A DNA stretch of 64,000 bases from Cryphonectria parasitica EP155 (GCF_011745365.1 NW_024468912.1:2480001-2544000); one strand, 5' to 3'. Counted from the stretch's first letter, positions 1 through 10,776 are shown. Numbers and translations are program-made. The notes: a model not told the origin generated them from the sequence alone.

Positions 1-1323
1 ATTAAGCTCTTCCTCCAGCGCCTGAATGCTTCATTCAGTGATATCGGAGCAATTCGAATTGTTACTGCTTATATTCATGCTAAGCATATATTCTCGCTCT
101 ACTATCGCTATCTGCCTATAGCGCTTAGATTTCTGAAGGAACTATTCTAAACCTTTCTTACTCAAGAGATATATTAAGCAGTTATTATTATAGCAGAATA
201 TTCAGCTGAAACTTCTATAATTAATAGAATTCGATACTTGCTCCGAAAGAGTATTTTTGCTCAGTTGATTGGATTCCTATTATCAAGCAATATTTATCTA
301 GCATTCTTTCTGAATTAGTTGCTATTTATTCTTTCGAAATTAATAGCAGTTATATGCAATATATTCTTATTTATTGCAATTGTAGCAAGTAATATTATTC
401 TTTTTACTATACTGCTTATTAGTAGCATTAAGTTCTATAGAACTAGTATACATAGTGCTGCTCTAAGCTATACTGCTATATTAATTGCTATTCTTATTTT
501 GAAATTTCTTGCTTATATTAGCTGGAAACTTCCAAATCTAGCTTCCTCCCTTCTTAAACTTCTCTATCTATTATTCATACAAACAATTATTAATATAAAT
601 AGCTTGATTAGAGAATATTGCAAAGTTCTTCAGCTAATTCTGCTTAAAGATTTCATCTTTAATATTATTCTTGAATTTCTTGTAATAGTGCTCTATAAGA
701 TTCTTATCTTCTTACAGAAGTTGCACTAAGAGTTGCTTAAATCTGATTGTATAAGCAGAAGCTGACTTGATCTGTCTGAGATCTATAAGCTGCTAAGCTA
801 TAATATATTCTTCATTAGAATTATTAAAGATTTCTTTAAAAGCTTTTTCAAAGCTCTTAAAGGAATCAAATATATTCTTAATACTCTGAATATATGCATT
901 AGGATTATTCTAATGCTCTAAGTAATTGCATAAAGAAAGCTTATATTAAATAAGAGCATTCTTTTCAAAATAAGTTTCTGCAAGAATAACTTTCTCGAAC
1001 TCTATAATAAACTGGATTGCATAGTACAAGAAATATACTCTGCAATAAATAAGAAACTCATATAGCGTCTTCTGATTGCTGTTGTATATAGCAGGCTTGT
1101 TTATCTTATATGCTTTTCCAGCACTACTAATAACTATAGAGATAAACTATGCCTGCTAAGCTTATTAAGCTAGCTGAGCTTGCTGATTAGCGATAGTAAT
1201 GCTCTGAGTCTGCTATTGTTTATGCAGATTCTGAATATGCTGAATAAGCTAGTATATCTAATTAATTAGTTCTTCCTGAGTGGGAATACGCAAGGACGAA
1301 GGGGTTTCTGGAGGAGCTATCAT
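1..1323 (-). pseudogene. gag: I-a gag, RIP-degraded, 3' end outside window
   Basis: This is the structural capsid/nucleocapsid gene of a Ty3/gypsy element. The start ATG (1323-1321) sits 56 bases after the 5' LTR and begins M-I-A-P-P-E-T-P, like the other family I copies. The frame then runs through a Gln-rich N-terminus, a capsid-like helical region (for example KAYKINKPAIY) and one CCHC knuckle at about 387-346, read as C-Y-N-C-N-K-stop-E-Y-I-A-Y-N-C. The two 5' Cys and the last Cys remain, the His has become Tyr and one Gln codon is a stop. Numerous TAG/TAA codons sit at Gln and Trp positions. It is a pseudogene. A 136-codon hydrophobic frame on the opposite strand (319-729) is an antisense shadow. 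Confidence 0.85.
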
Positions 1324-1379
1324 GTTCCATATTGCTCAAGGGGTAATACTGAACTGTTTTTAAACAAGAGTTGTTAAAA

Positions 1380-1831
1380 TATAATGAGCACTATAGCAAT
1401 CCGAAGATTCTTAAATATACGAAGAGTTTATGCTAACAAGAGCAGTATCAAAGTATCAAGTTCTTGAATACAGAACTATACAAATTCTAATAAGCAATGC
1501 AAATGTTCACTGCCTTTGGGGCTACTCAGTATATGAAACTGAATACTTAGATTGATAATTGAAGAGCTATGTACTGAATCTATCTAATGGAAATGAACGT
1601 ATCCTTATATATCCAGCTCTTCAGTACAGCTCGTTGGGATTGCTGGCGAGCTCAGCGATCCAAGGTGTGAAGCTCGTTGGGATCGCTAGCAAGCCTAATG
1701 ATCCTCCCTCCTTTACAACTCTAATCCTGGGTTATGTAATCAATGCTTTGTAAGAACGTTGGATTCTTGACACCTGGTCCTTGTTACTCGTAACTTGTTT
1801 TCGTGACTTGCATGTTGGATGGGTTATAACA
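1380..1831 (-). repeat. I-a 5' LTR
   Basis: This 452 bp LTR ends in TATAATG (mutated TGTAATG) and GTTATAACA on the plus strand. Its U3 cassette (about 1628-1720) carries two copies of a motif around AGCTCGTTGGGAT and is shared in type with the I-b LTR, but not with I-c, I-e, I-f or I-g. Confidence 0.88.
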
Positions 1832-1837
1832 TAGTAT

Positions 1838-2161
1838 CTAAGACGATTGCTTCGCTTCGAACCGAGATCCAGGGCTCTCAGAGATCTTATTCTCCAGGAA
1901 ATCCAATTAGTTAACTACAGAATTTCTTAGATTTATAGAATTTCAGTTAAAACTCTCAAAAGAAGAATCTCCAGCTACAATAGCAGATTCCTCAGCTATC
2001 ACAGCCTGCACTTCAGCAGCAATATGCACTCTCTTAGCCTCAGCTTTCTTAGCTTTCTCTTTCTCAAGCTCTTCGAGATTCTTGAGATTTCAACAAATAG
2101 CTCGAGACATCCTCTTACATTACATCTTCTTTTGTTAATGCAGTTGAAGCAACTTTAACTC
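1838..2161 (-). pseudogene. I-b antisense accessory gene, C-terminal half
   Basis: This is the C-terminal half of the antisense gene carried by family I between pol and the 3' LTR. The reverse-strand frame shows a charged coiled-coil stretch (NLEELEKEKAKKAEAKRVHI), then the conserved EESAIVAGDSSFESF block, and ends at a TAG (1840-1838). It overlaps by two bases the plus-strand TAA expected to end pol (1839-1841). Relative to other copies it has stops at the Trp positions after FESFN and in the LDFLE block. The N-terminal half continues at 12202 after the IV-A insertion. The function is unknown. The same arrangement occurs in I-c, I-e, I-f and I-g. Confidence 0.75.
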
Positions 2162-2375
2162 TGTCAGAGCTGATTGTGCCAGCAAGGCTCAGAGCTAGCT
2201 AAGCCAGCTGGATTACGGATGACTAAGCAATATGCAGCTATAAAGCGGCTTTCTAGCCACGTCAGCACTGCTGAGCAGAACTTAGCTCCTTAGGCCTCAA
2301 TGTTATTCTGGTTGTATACTCCTGAAAGAAAGAAAAGACCTCGCCACATTGCCTTTGCAACCTTTCCACCTAACA
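2162..2375 (+). repeat. IV-A 5' LTR
   Basis: This 214 bp LTR has termini TGTCAGAGC and CACCTAACA, both RIP-altered from TGTCAGGGC and CACCTGACA. It contains TATAAAG and the segment AGGCCTCAA, which is complementary to the bases after the LTR. Confidence 0.92.
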
Positions 2376-2499
2376 GTTTGAAGCCTAGCCCTTTTAAAGG
2401 AAGCAATCCGGCAAGGCTTTCTATCTTTTTTTTTCCCTAGGAGCAGCGCTAACACTGAGCAGGAGCAGAGCAAACAATCAGACTACTATCCTTTTCGAA

Positions 2500-3430
2500 C
2501 CTTCGAGCCTTTAATCTTCAAGCCTTTAACCTTCAAGCCTTCGATTTTCGAGCTTTCGAGCCTTGAATACAGCGAGCAAGCAGTGTTGAGCAAGCAGTAT
2601 GCAAGCAGCATGCGAGAAGCATTCAGAAGAGATTCAGAGCATTCGAGTTGCTAAGCTAGAGCATACAGCAAGCAAGCAGTATTGAGCAAGCAGTATGCAA
2701 GCAGCATGCAAGAAGCATTCAGAAGAGATTCAGAGCATTCGAGTTGCTAAGCTAGAGCAAACAGCAAGCAAGCAGTATACAAGCAGCATGCAAGAAGCAT
2801 TCAGAAGAGATTCAGAGCATTCGAGTTGCTAAGCTAGAGCATATAGCAAGCAAGTAGTATCGAGCAAGCAGTATGCAAGCAGCATGCAAGAAGCATTCAG
2901 AAGAGATTTAGAGCATTCAAGTTGCTAAGCTAGAACAAACAGCAAGTAAGCAGTATGCAAGCAGCATGTAAGAAGTATTCAGAAGAGATTCAAAGCATTC
3001 GAATTGCTAAGCTAAAGCAAATAGCAAGCAAGCAATATGCAAGCAGCATGCAAGAAGTATTCAGAAGAGATTCAGAGTATTTGAGTTGCTAAGCTAGAAC
3101 AAAGTATACTCTTTGCTATTCGAGCGAGAAAGCAGAATAAGCAAGCAATAGATCTGAGTATCTTCTGTTTTCAAGAATATATTCTTCGCTATTTAAGCAA
3201 GAAAGCAGAGTAAGCAAGCAATAGATCTAAGTATCTTCTGTTTTCAAGAGTATATTCTTCGCTATTCGAGCAAGAAAGCAGAGTAAGTAAGCAGTAGATC
3301 TGAGTATCTTCTATTTTCGAGAATATATTCTTTGCTATTCAAGCAAGAGAGCAGAATAAGCAAGCAGTAGATCTGAATATCTTCTGTTTTCGAGAGTATG
3401 CTTTTTGCTATTTAAGCGAAAGCGCAGAGC
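2500..3430 (+). repeat. IV-A tandem arrays (15, about 82 and about 73 bp units)
   Basis: In order: about four 15 bp units of the CTTCAAGCCTTTAAC type (2500-2565); irregular units of about 82 bp containing GCAAGCAGCATGC and CAGAAGAGATT (about 2588-3103), some with insertions; and four units of about 73 bp around AGATCTGAGTATCTTCTG (about 3104-3425). The same arrays in IV-B and IV-C keep CG and CA dinucleotides that here have become TG or TA. No convincing reading frame. Confidence 0.88.
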
Positions 3431-3813
3431 TAAAGCAGAGTATCTGCTTAGCAACTAAAGTTGCTTGGATATTAAATTGCAAACCAATTATTCTTCTGCA
3501 TCTAGTAATAGAGCAAAGCATAGCAATAGCTTCAGAATTGCTAGAAAGCAACTCTTAAGATGGAAAGCTATAATTATCTGTTATAGCTGCAGGAATGCTA
3601 TTCTGAATACTAAGCTCCTTAGCTGCAAATCAAGTTCCTGGTGAAAGGCTTGCAATCTATATCAAACAGCTTTAAGTTCTGAAGAATGCTTGGATAAAGT
3701 ACTGAAGAAGCAGCGATTGAGCAGCGTATATAGCGCGGGTATTGTACTCGGAAGACTTATGTCTGAAATGTAATTAAAAAGAGATTTTTTTTTTACAAGC
3801 TTCGGGGACAAAG
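3431..3813 (+). other. IV-A unique central segment related to family III pol
   Basis: This non-repetitive segment follows the 73 bp array. Its first part (to about 3545) matches, at the nucleotide level, the tail of the duplicated linker in family III pol (around 50196-50300): both read GCAAACCAATTATTCT and related text. The rest, ending in a T-run and GGGGACAAAGCC, has no recognisable coding content. I-c is inserted immediately after it. Confidence 0.65.
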
Positions 3814-3818
3814 CCAGA

Positions 3819-4261
3819 TGTTATGACCCATCCAACATGCAGATCACAGAACAGGTCATAAGTAACAGAGACCAGATATCAAGGATTCAACATCCTGACA
3901 AAGCATCGATTACATAACCCAGGGTTAGGGTTATTAGCGGATAGATACAGTCAACATCTATCCCATCGATAAAGGAATCGATGAAGTCAACATCAATCCT
4001 ATCTATCCGAACTGAAGAACCAAGTATATAAAGATTTACATTTCCTACTGTTAGATAGATTTCCTTCAGATAGTTCTTCAGTTGTTAATCTAAGTATTCA
4101 GTTTCATACACTAAATAGCCCCAAAGACAGTGAACACTCGCATCGCTTATTAAGACTTATACAATTCCGTATTCAAGAACTTAACACTTTAATACTACTC
4201 TTATTAGCATAAACTCCTTTGTATACTTAGAAATCTTCGGATTACTGCAGTACTCATTACA
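3819..4261 (+). repeat. I-c 5' LTR
   Basis: This 443 bp LTR runs from TGTTATGACCC to CTCATTACA. The U3 cassette (about 3931-4011) is bounded by a perfect 10 bp inverted repeat, CGGATAGATA / TATCTATCCG. It follows a conserved block containing GGGTTAGGGTTA. Confidence 0.93.
4025..4088 (+). promoter_or_regulatory. I-c LTR TATA box and predicted start of R
   Basis: TATATAAAG (4025-4033) is a good TATA box. About 50 bases downstream lies AGTTGTTAA (4080-4088), the exact complement of TTAACAACT just after the LTR (4264-4272). I infer that transcription starts close to this segment, so the RNA 5' end could fold back as a primer. Confidence 0.5.
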
Positions 4262-4274
4262 TTTTAACAACTCT
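4262..4274 (+). other. Candidate self-priming primer binding site of I-c
   Basis: TTAACAACT begins three bases after the LTR and is perfectly complementary to nine bases of the same element's LTR (4080-4088). It does not begin with TGG, as a tRNA-type site would. Tf1-like chromoviruses are known to prime from their own RNA 5' end, so self-priming is the preferred reading, by inference. Confidence 0.45.
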
Positions 4275-4317
4275 TGTTCAAGAATAATTCAGTATTACCC
4301 CTTAAGCAATACGGAAT

Positions 4318-6372
4318 ACGATAGCTTCTCCAGAAACCCCTTTATTCTTGCATGCCTTCACTCAGAAAGAACTGATTAATCAGATATACCAGCTTATCTA
4401 GCATATTCAGAATCTGTGCAAACAACAGCAGGCTCAGAGCACTACCATCGCTAACTAGCAAGCTTAGCTAGCTTAACAAGCTCAGCAGATACAGTTCATC
4501 TCTGCAATTATCAGTAGTGCTAGAAAAGCATATAAGATAAATAAGCTCGCTATATATAACAGCAATCAGAAAATGCTATATAGGTTCCTTACTTACTGCA
4601 GAGCATATTTCTTGTACTATGCAATCCAGTTCACTATAGAATCCGAGAAAGTTATCTTTGCAGAAACTTATCTCGAAAAAGATATTCTTATCTAGTATAA
4701 GCTTTCTTTATGCAACTATTTGAAGTATCAGAATAATTCCAGCGCATATATTCAGAGTATTAAGAATATATTCAATTCCTTTAAGAGCTTCGAGAAAGCT
4801 TTCAAGAAAATCTTTAGTAACTCTAATGAAGAATACATTATAGCTTAGCAGCTTATAAACTTCAGACAAACTAAGTTAGCTTCTGCTTATATAATTAGAT
4901 TCAAGCAGCTCTTAGCAAAACTTTTATAAGAAAATAAGAATCTTATGAAATACTATTATAAGAAACTTAAAGATGATATTAAAAATGAAATCTCCAAGCA
5001 GAATTAGCTGGAGAACTTTGCAATATTCTCCAATCAAGCTATTCATATTAATAACTATTTGTACGAACAACGGATAGAGAAGTTCAAGAAGAAAGGAAGC
5101 TAAACTTGAAGATTTCCAGCTAATATAAATAAGAAATTCTAAAACAAGAATAGCGATTGATATAATAGCATAGCTTAGAGCAGCACTATATACGCTAATC
5201 CCATAGAACTCAATGCTACTAATAAGCAGTATAGCAAGAGGAATAATATTACTTATTATAACTGCAATAAACAAGAATACATTATATGCAACTGCTATCA
5301 ATCCCGGAAGAACAAATAGCAATCAGTCCAGAAAGAATGCTAGATAAATATTGCTCAATAACAGAAATCCAATCAACTGAGCAAAAATACTCTCTCGGAG
5401 CAAGTATCGAACTCTATTGATCACGGAAATCTCAGCTAAACATTCTGCTATAACGATAACTGCTTAATACACCTTTCGAGTAAGAAAGATTCAGAATGGT
5501 TCCCTTAGAAACCTAGGCGCTGCAGACAAATAGCAACAGCAGAACGGAAGTATACGCTCAGCACCCCTGCGAGTAGCAACTCGAACTGCTCTGATATCAT
5601 GAAACAGAGCATTCAAGCGTTGGAAGAAGAGCTTAGCAACAACACTCTTCATCATTCTTCGCCATCTATGCCAAGCACTATAACTAGGAATATAGATAAG
5701 AGATAGTATCTTCTTAGCTACTGATACAAATATCTAAGCAATGCAGAAAATGCTTCTTAAACAACAGAAGAATTAAGCTAGAGCAAACAATCTAGCAGCT
5801 TACAGAAGCTTCTCGCAAACAACATACCTAACAAGCTTAAAGGAAAATTTCCCTTCAGCATTGAGTAAAGTAAGGAAACAACATAGATCGAATATCTTGT
5901 CTATAGAATAGAGCTAGAAAAGCTCTTTATCTGCATCCTCTTGCAGAATATTGAAACATAAGAAGATAAGAATTCTTGGATTAGCTTACTTCACAACCTA
6001 TACTACGAATTAGCATGGATCTTCTGCACTTATTATAGCTGCAGAATGCATTTCTCGAACAAGATGCAATACGAATGATTTTCCATTAGAGAAACAGAAT
6101 AAATTCTTTAAGCTATTGAAGAACAGAAATTCTGCTTCAGAAAGATTTTCAACAGATAGCACTATAATGCATATATTGAACTACTAAATAACTGCTCTAT
6201 ACAATATATAAACAAGAAGATAAAATAATAGCAATGCAAAACAATACTCTGTATGATTCATATCAATAATAAGATTTGCAATTAGTATTAACAGAAGAAA
6301 GATCAGAAATAATGATGATATAGATAAAAGCAAGCTAAAAAGCTTGCTCAAGAAGCAGCGAAGCAGGCTTAA
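4318..6372 (+). pseudogene. gag: I-c gag with long post-knuckle region, RIP-degraded
   Basis: This is the capsid/nucleocapsid gene of about 685 codons. The start codon has become ACG (ATG in I-e and I-f at the same position), followed by I-A-S-P-E-T-P. A Gln/Ala-rich N-terminal stretch precedes a capsid-like region (KAYKINKLAIYNSNQK) and one CCHC knuckle at about 5254-5295, read as Y-Y-N-C-N-K-Q-E-Y-I-I-C-N-C; the first Cys and the His have mutated. The same frame continues for about 340 codons past the knuckle, including a conserved block around YYELAWIFCTYYSCRM and a basic Lys/Gln-rich tail, to a TAA at 6370-6372. That post-knuckle extension is long for a gypsy gag. It contains many stops at Gln and Trp positions and is non-functional. 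Confidence 0.85.
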
Positions 6373-6383
6373 AAGAACAAGCA

Positions 6384-9300
6384 ATTCTTAACGAACTCAA
6401 AAGAACAGAATTGCTTATAAAAGAACTGCAGATAATCAAATTAGAACAGTTTCTATATAAAGCTTTCAGAATAAATTATACTTATATCAAGTTCAATATA
6501 TATATTCAAGAATACAAATACAGCATACTATTAGATAATAGCGCTTAGAGAAACTTTATATCTCTATACATCGTTAATCAGATACAATTATAATAGAAAT
6601 AGAAGAAATGCTTATATACTCTTAGTATTGTAAAAAAACAATCTATTGTATATAATCAAGGAATAATCAATAAGAAGATTGATTATCTATCTATTTTAAT
6701 CCAAGAATGCATAATCAGAGCTTCTTTTAATATCATGAATACAGCACAGTATGAGCTGATTATAAAGCTTTCATAGCTCAAAGAGCATAATTCTCGAATC
6801 AATTGAACTACTAGCTAGCTTTTATAAGAACAAGCTATATCTAGAGAAATAGTTACAATCAATAATGCAGAATTGAAGCTAGTGATTAAAGAATACTCAG
6901 AAAAAGAAGCTTTATACAACTTCACATATATCTTCAAGTCAGCAGAGCTAGCAGTTCAAGAAGAAGAACCTAGTAACAAGCGAATCCAAATAGTGCTAGA
7001 GCGCTAATAGGTTAGCAAAACAACGGAAGCGAGATCCTCAGCAAGTTGGTCCGCTCCGGAGCAACAAGGAAAAGCTTCAGAATGTGAATTATGAACTCAT
7101 ACAGGAAAAACCTCGAAACCAAGCCCTCGAGCGCTCGCTTCAGCTCGGAGTAAATGCTCAAAGCTCTCAAAAACAACGAACGAAAAGAAGCATGCTTAAC
7201 AGTATCTACTATTTCTCCAGATAGCAGAAATAGCACAAGAATCAGAACTAATACTCGCAAACATATCACAAGAATATTACAAGTTCAAAAAACTATTCCA
7301 GAAAGAATTGGATACAGAATTGCCAGAATACAGCCTATACAATCACAAGATTCTGCTGCAAGAAGGAAAACAGCTCAAATTCTTCCCTATTTACAAACTG
7401 AACTAGACATAGCTAGAAGCACTTAGGGAGTATCTTAATAAGAACCTTAAGAAAGAATATATATAATTATTGCAATTATCAGCAGAATACCCTATTCTAT
7501 TTATACTCAAAAAGAATAGCAAACTCAGACTATGCATTGATTACAAGCAATTCAACAATATTATAATTAAGAACTAATATCTATTATTACTTATTAAGGA
7601 ACTACAAAATAGATTGCAAGAAGTATAGTGATTTACAGTTCTGAATCTGAAAGAAGCTTATAATCTGATTAGAGTAAAGGAAGGAAAAGAATGGAAAACT
7701 GCTTTCAGAATATGCTATAAATACTATAAGTATTTGATTATACTCTTTGATCTAATGAATATCTTAGCTTCATTCCAAGAAATAATTAATTATATTCTGC
7801 ATAAATACTTGAATCAGTTCATTATTGCTTATCTTAATAATATCCTTATTTACTTTTGAATATTAGAAGAATATAAGAAATATGTGAAAACAGTATTGCA
7901 AATGCTTCAAGATGCAAAACTTCTTATAAAACTTGTAAAGAGTTACTTTTATATACAAAAGATCGACTACCTTGGATTCACAATCAAGCTAGGATGCATT
8001 AAGCTATAGAAAAACAAGATAGAAGCTATTAGAAATTAGCCAGTTCTCAGGAACATCAGAGATGTTAGATCTTTCCTCGAATATATCAACTTCTACAGGC
8101 AGTTTATTAGAAACTACAGCTGGATTGCACATTCCCTTACAAATCTCACCAAAAAGAAGCAATCCTTCAAATGAATCTTCAAGGCATAAGAAGCTTTTGA
8201 TAAGATCATCAAGCATATCACCTCAGAGCCAGTTCTGTATAAAGCAAACTCTTACAAACCCTTCGAAGTTGAAACTGATGCATTGGGATATGCACTCGGA
8301 GAACAACTTAGCTAGCAAGATAACCAAGGATGTTTAAGAATTATAAGCAACTTCTCGAAGAAATTGAATAGCTCAGAAATCAACTATAGAATCTCTGATT
8401 AGAAGCTTATAGCAATAGTAAAAGCCTTTGAGAAATAACAACACTATTTCATTAGCATGCAATATCTGATTATAATTCACTCGGATTATAAGAATCTGAC
8501 TACATTTATAATAATCAAGGTTTTGAATAAATGATAAGTTAGATAAGCAGAATTCCTCTTATAGTTCAACTTCAAGATTATGCATTGCAAAAGCTTGAAG
8601 AACGAATAAGCAGATGCTTTCAGCAGAAGATTAGATTATCAAGATGCAGATTCCTCGAATATACAGAACATCTTTACTCAAGATAAATCAGGAAATCTTA
8701 TCAATATATACAGAGAACTGAATGCTGCCTTCAGGATTGAATTCTCAGAGAAGAATCCAGAATCAATAATTCTAAACAAATAAAATAACTATATCAGAGA
8801 TATATACAGTATATCAGCATATGAGCATCAAAGAGTTAGAGCAATCTACGAATGCTTTAAAAGATACTGGAACTCATTAGGCCTTAGGAAAAGGATTGAG
8901 AACATCCTATAATAATATAATAGCTGCAAGAAAAACAAAGCAGAAAGATACAAGCCTTACAGACTACTGCATTCCTTATTAGTATCTACAACTATTTAGC
9001 AATCTATTAATCTAGACTTTATTACTAAGCTACTTCTCTTACGAGAACTCTTAACTAAAGTGCAATACAATAGCATTCTAATAATAGTTTGCAAACTAAG
9101 CAAGTATGCTTATTTTCTTCCTTATAAGAAAAGCAGTATAGCAGAGAAACTTGCATATGCATTCCTTAGAACGATTATTGCTAACTACAGCATGCTAGAA
9201 GAAGTAATTTCTAATAGAAACAGAAAGTTCAATTCAAAGTTTTGAACTTCGCTTATAAAATAGCTCAGAATATATCACAGAATATCCATAGCATTTCACT

Positions 9301-10063
9301 TACAAATAGATAAACAGATAGAAAGAATGAATCAGATTATTGAATAATATCTATAATACTATATTAATCAGAAACAGAATAACTGGATTAATCTATTACC
9401 TCTTATACAATTCGCTTATAATAGTGCAGATATAAGCATAACGAAGAAGTTATCATTCTTTATATTCTATAAATACAATCCAATAGCTTATTACGAAGTA
9501 CTGCTAGAAGCAGATGCAGAAGCTGTGAATAAAAGGATTAAGAAGATTAAGAAAGTTCAGAAGGAATTCTAATCAGAATTACAATTCATTCAAGAATGAA
9601 TAATGTAATATGCAAATTCCAAAAGGATTGAGAAATCAATCCTATAGAAAGGAGATAAGATCTACCTATTCCGGAAAAATATTAAAATAATTAGATTCAG
9701 CAATAAACTTAATTATAAAAAATTAGAACTATTCAAAATCTTGCAGCAGATTTCTCCAGTTAATTATGAGTTAGCATTATTTCATAGGATGAGGATATAC
9801 CCAGTCTTCTATATCTTACTGCTGGAACTAGCAGTACAGGAAATACTAGCGGATAATACAGCAGAAGTAGAAAATAACGAACCAGAGTATGAAGTGAAAA
9901 AGATTCTCAAGCATAGAAGCACGAATAGCACGAGGGAATACCTCATCAAATGAAAAGGCTACTCAGCGAGCGAAAATTCATGGGAACCACAGAAAAACGT
10001 CAAGAACGCTCAAGAAAGAGTAGCTGAGTATTGGAAAAGAAAAAAAAAAAAACCAGTACCTAA
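6384..10063 (+). pseudogene. pol: I-c pol: protease, RT, RNase H, integrase, chromodomain
   Basis: This polyprotein frame lies one base back (-1) relative to gag. Domains in order: aspartic protease around 6516-6580 (LLDNSA then NFIS); RT about 7440-8010 with the catalytic box A-Y-L-N-N-I-L-I-Y, both Asp changed to Asn; RNase H about 8250-8560 (FEVETDALGYALG, IIHSDYKNL); integrase about 8820-9700 (DFITKL; VISNRNRKF with the catalytic Asp changed to Asn; QIERMNQ); and a chromodomain about 9880-10040 (YEVKKILKHRS, KGYSASENSWEPQ). In I-c an A-run after EYWKRK shifts the frame past the usual TAA (10061-10063), leaving it open to 10358. The normal stop overlaps the stop of the convergent accessory gene. 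It has many in-frame stops and is inactive. Confidence 0.88.
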
Positions 10064-10758
10064 GACGATCGCTCCGCCCCGGAGCGAGGTCCAGGGGCCT
10101 CAGAAACCTCGCTCTCCAGGAAATCCAACCAATCCACCACTGCATTCCCCACATCTACAGAATTCCAGTCAAAACTCTCAAAAAAAGAATCTCCAGCAAC
10201 CACAGCAGATTCCTCTGCAATCACAGAACGAACCTCAGCAGCGACGCAAGCCCGCTCCTCCGCCTCCACTCTTTCCAACTCCTCCACATTGTCAATATCC
10301 CAACGAACAGCGCGCATCATCTTCTCATACCATATCCTTTTCTGCTTGCGCAGCCTAAGAAGTTTGGCATTCAGCTTAGCAGCCTCCTCTTCAATCGCCT
10401 CCACCTCCGCCTCCAGGCAACAGTATTGAGCAATCACATGATTCAATTGTGCAGGCATCAAGCTACAAACATCGCAATTCAACAAGCTCAGACGCACGCA
10501 GATCTAACAACGGGAAGATTCGGATTCAGCAACCTTGCACTCAGCTAAAAGATTGTAATCTTCGTAATATAAGCAAAGCATAAGCGAAAGAGAACTGAAA
10601 GTAGCTATAGCAGAAAGAAGGAATGATTTCTGCAAAGAATGAGAATAAAGCTTAGCAATACAACGAGAACTGACTCTATTCAACATCTCGATTAGAAAGG
10701 CAAGATTACGGATGGAAGATTTGCTAGAGTACTTACGAAAGATCATTGGGAATAACAA
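10060..10758 (-). pseudogene. I-c antisense accessory gene, nearly intact (one in-frame stop)
   Basis: This reverse-strand frame covers the region between pol and the 3' LTR. A single TAG (10503-10501, probably a former CAG) separates 84 and 145 codons in the same frame. The likely start is the ATG at 10686 (M-L-N-R), the one conserved in I-e and I-f; an upstream ATG lies at 10758. Visible features: a Cys cluster C-x2-C-x6-C-x2-C around the stop (SSRC, ICVRLSLLNCDVC), a Glu/Ala-rich coiled coil (EAEVEAIEEEAAKLNAKLLR), a basic patch (RKQKRIWYEKMM), and an acidic tail with FDWNSVDVGNAVVDWLDFLE. It ends at TAG 10062-10060, overlapping the pol stop by two bases. The region is richer in GC than the pol beside it. 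I know of no function; a small zinc-binding coiled-coil protein is an inference. Confidence 0.72.
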
Positions 10759-10776
10759 CTGATAGAAGGAAGATGA

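Larger units (their letters stand above)
1..1831 (-). mobile_element. Family I chromovirus copy I-a, 5' part
   Basis: This is the gag-side end of a minus-strand Ty3/gypsy element that continues off the left edge. It holds a complete 5' LTR and about 1.3 kb of gag. The right end is the LTR terminus GTTATAACA. It abuts the 3' end of another family I copy (I-b) exactly at that copy's pol/accessory stop codons, so I-a probably inserted into I-b. The left boundary and target duplication are outside the window. Confidence 0.85.

Noticed and set aside
319..729. A hydrophobic, membrane-like frame of up to 136 codons, recurring at 4924-5322, 23442-23648, 25360-25614, 39770-40033 and 54829-55035
   Set aside because: It is exactly antisense to the gag zinc-knuckle region in every family I copy. 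Its openness follows from the Gln/Asn/Ile codons on the gag strand, and it has no independent start context or separate conservation.
3918..3935. TTAGGGTTA-type text in family I LTRs as telomeric DNA
   Set aside because: It is a single 1.5-unit match inside every family I LTR, including those in the middle of the nest. There is no telomeric array.
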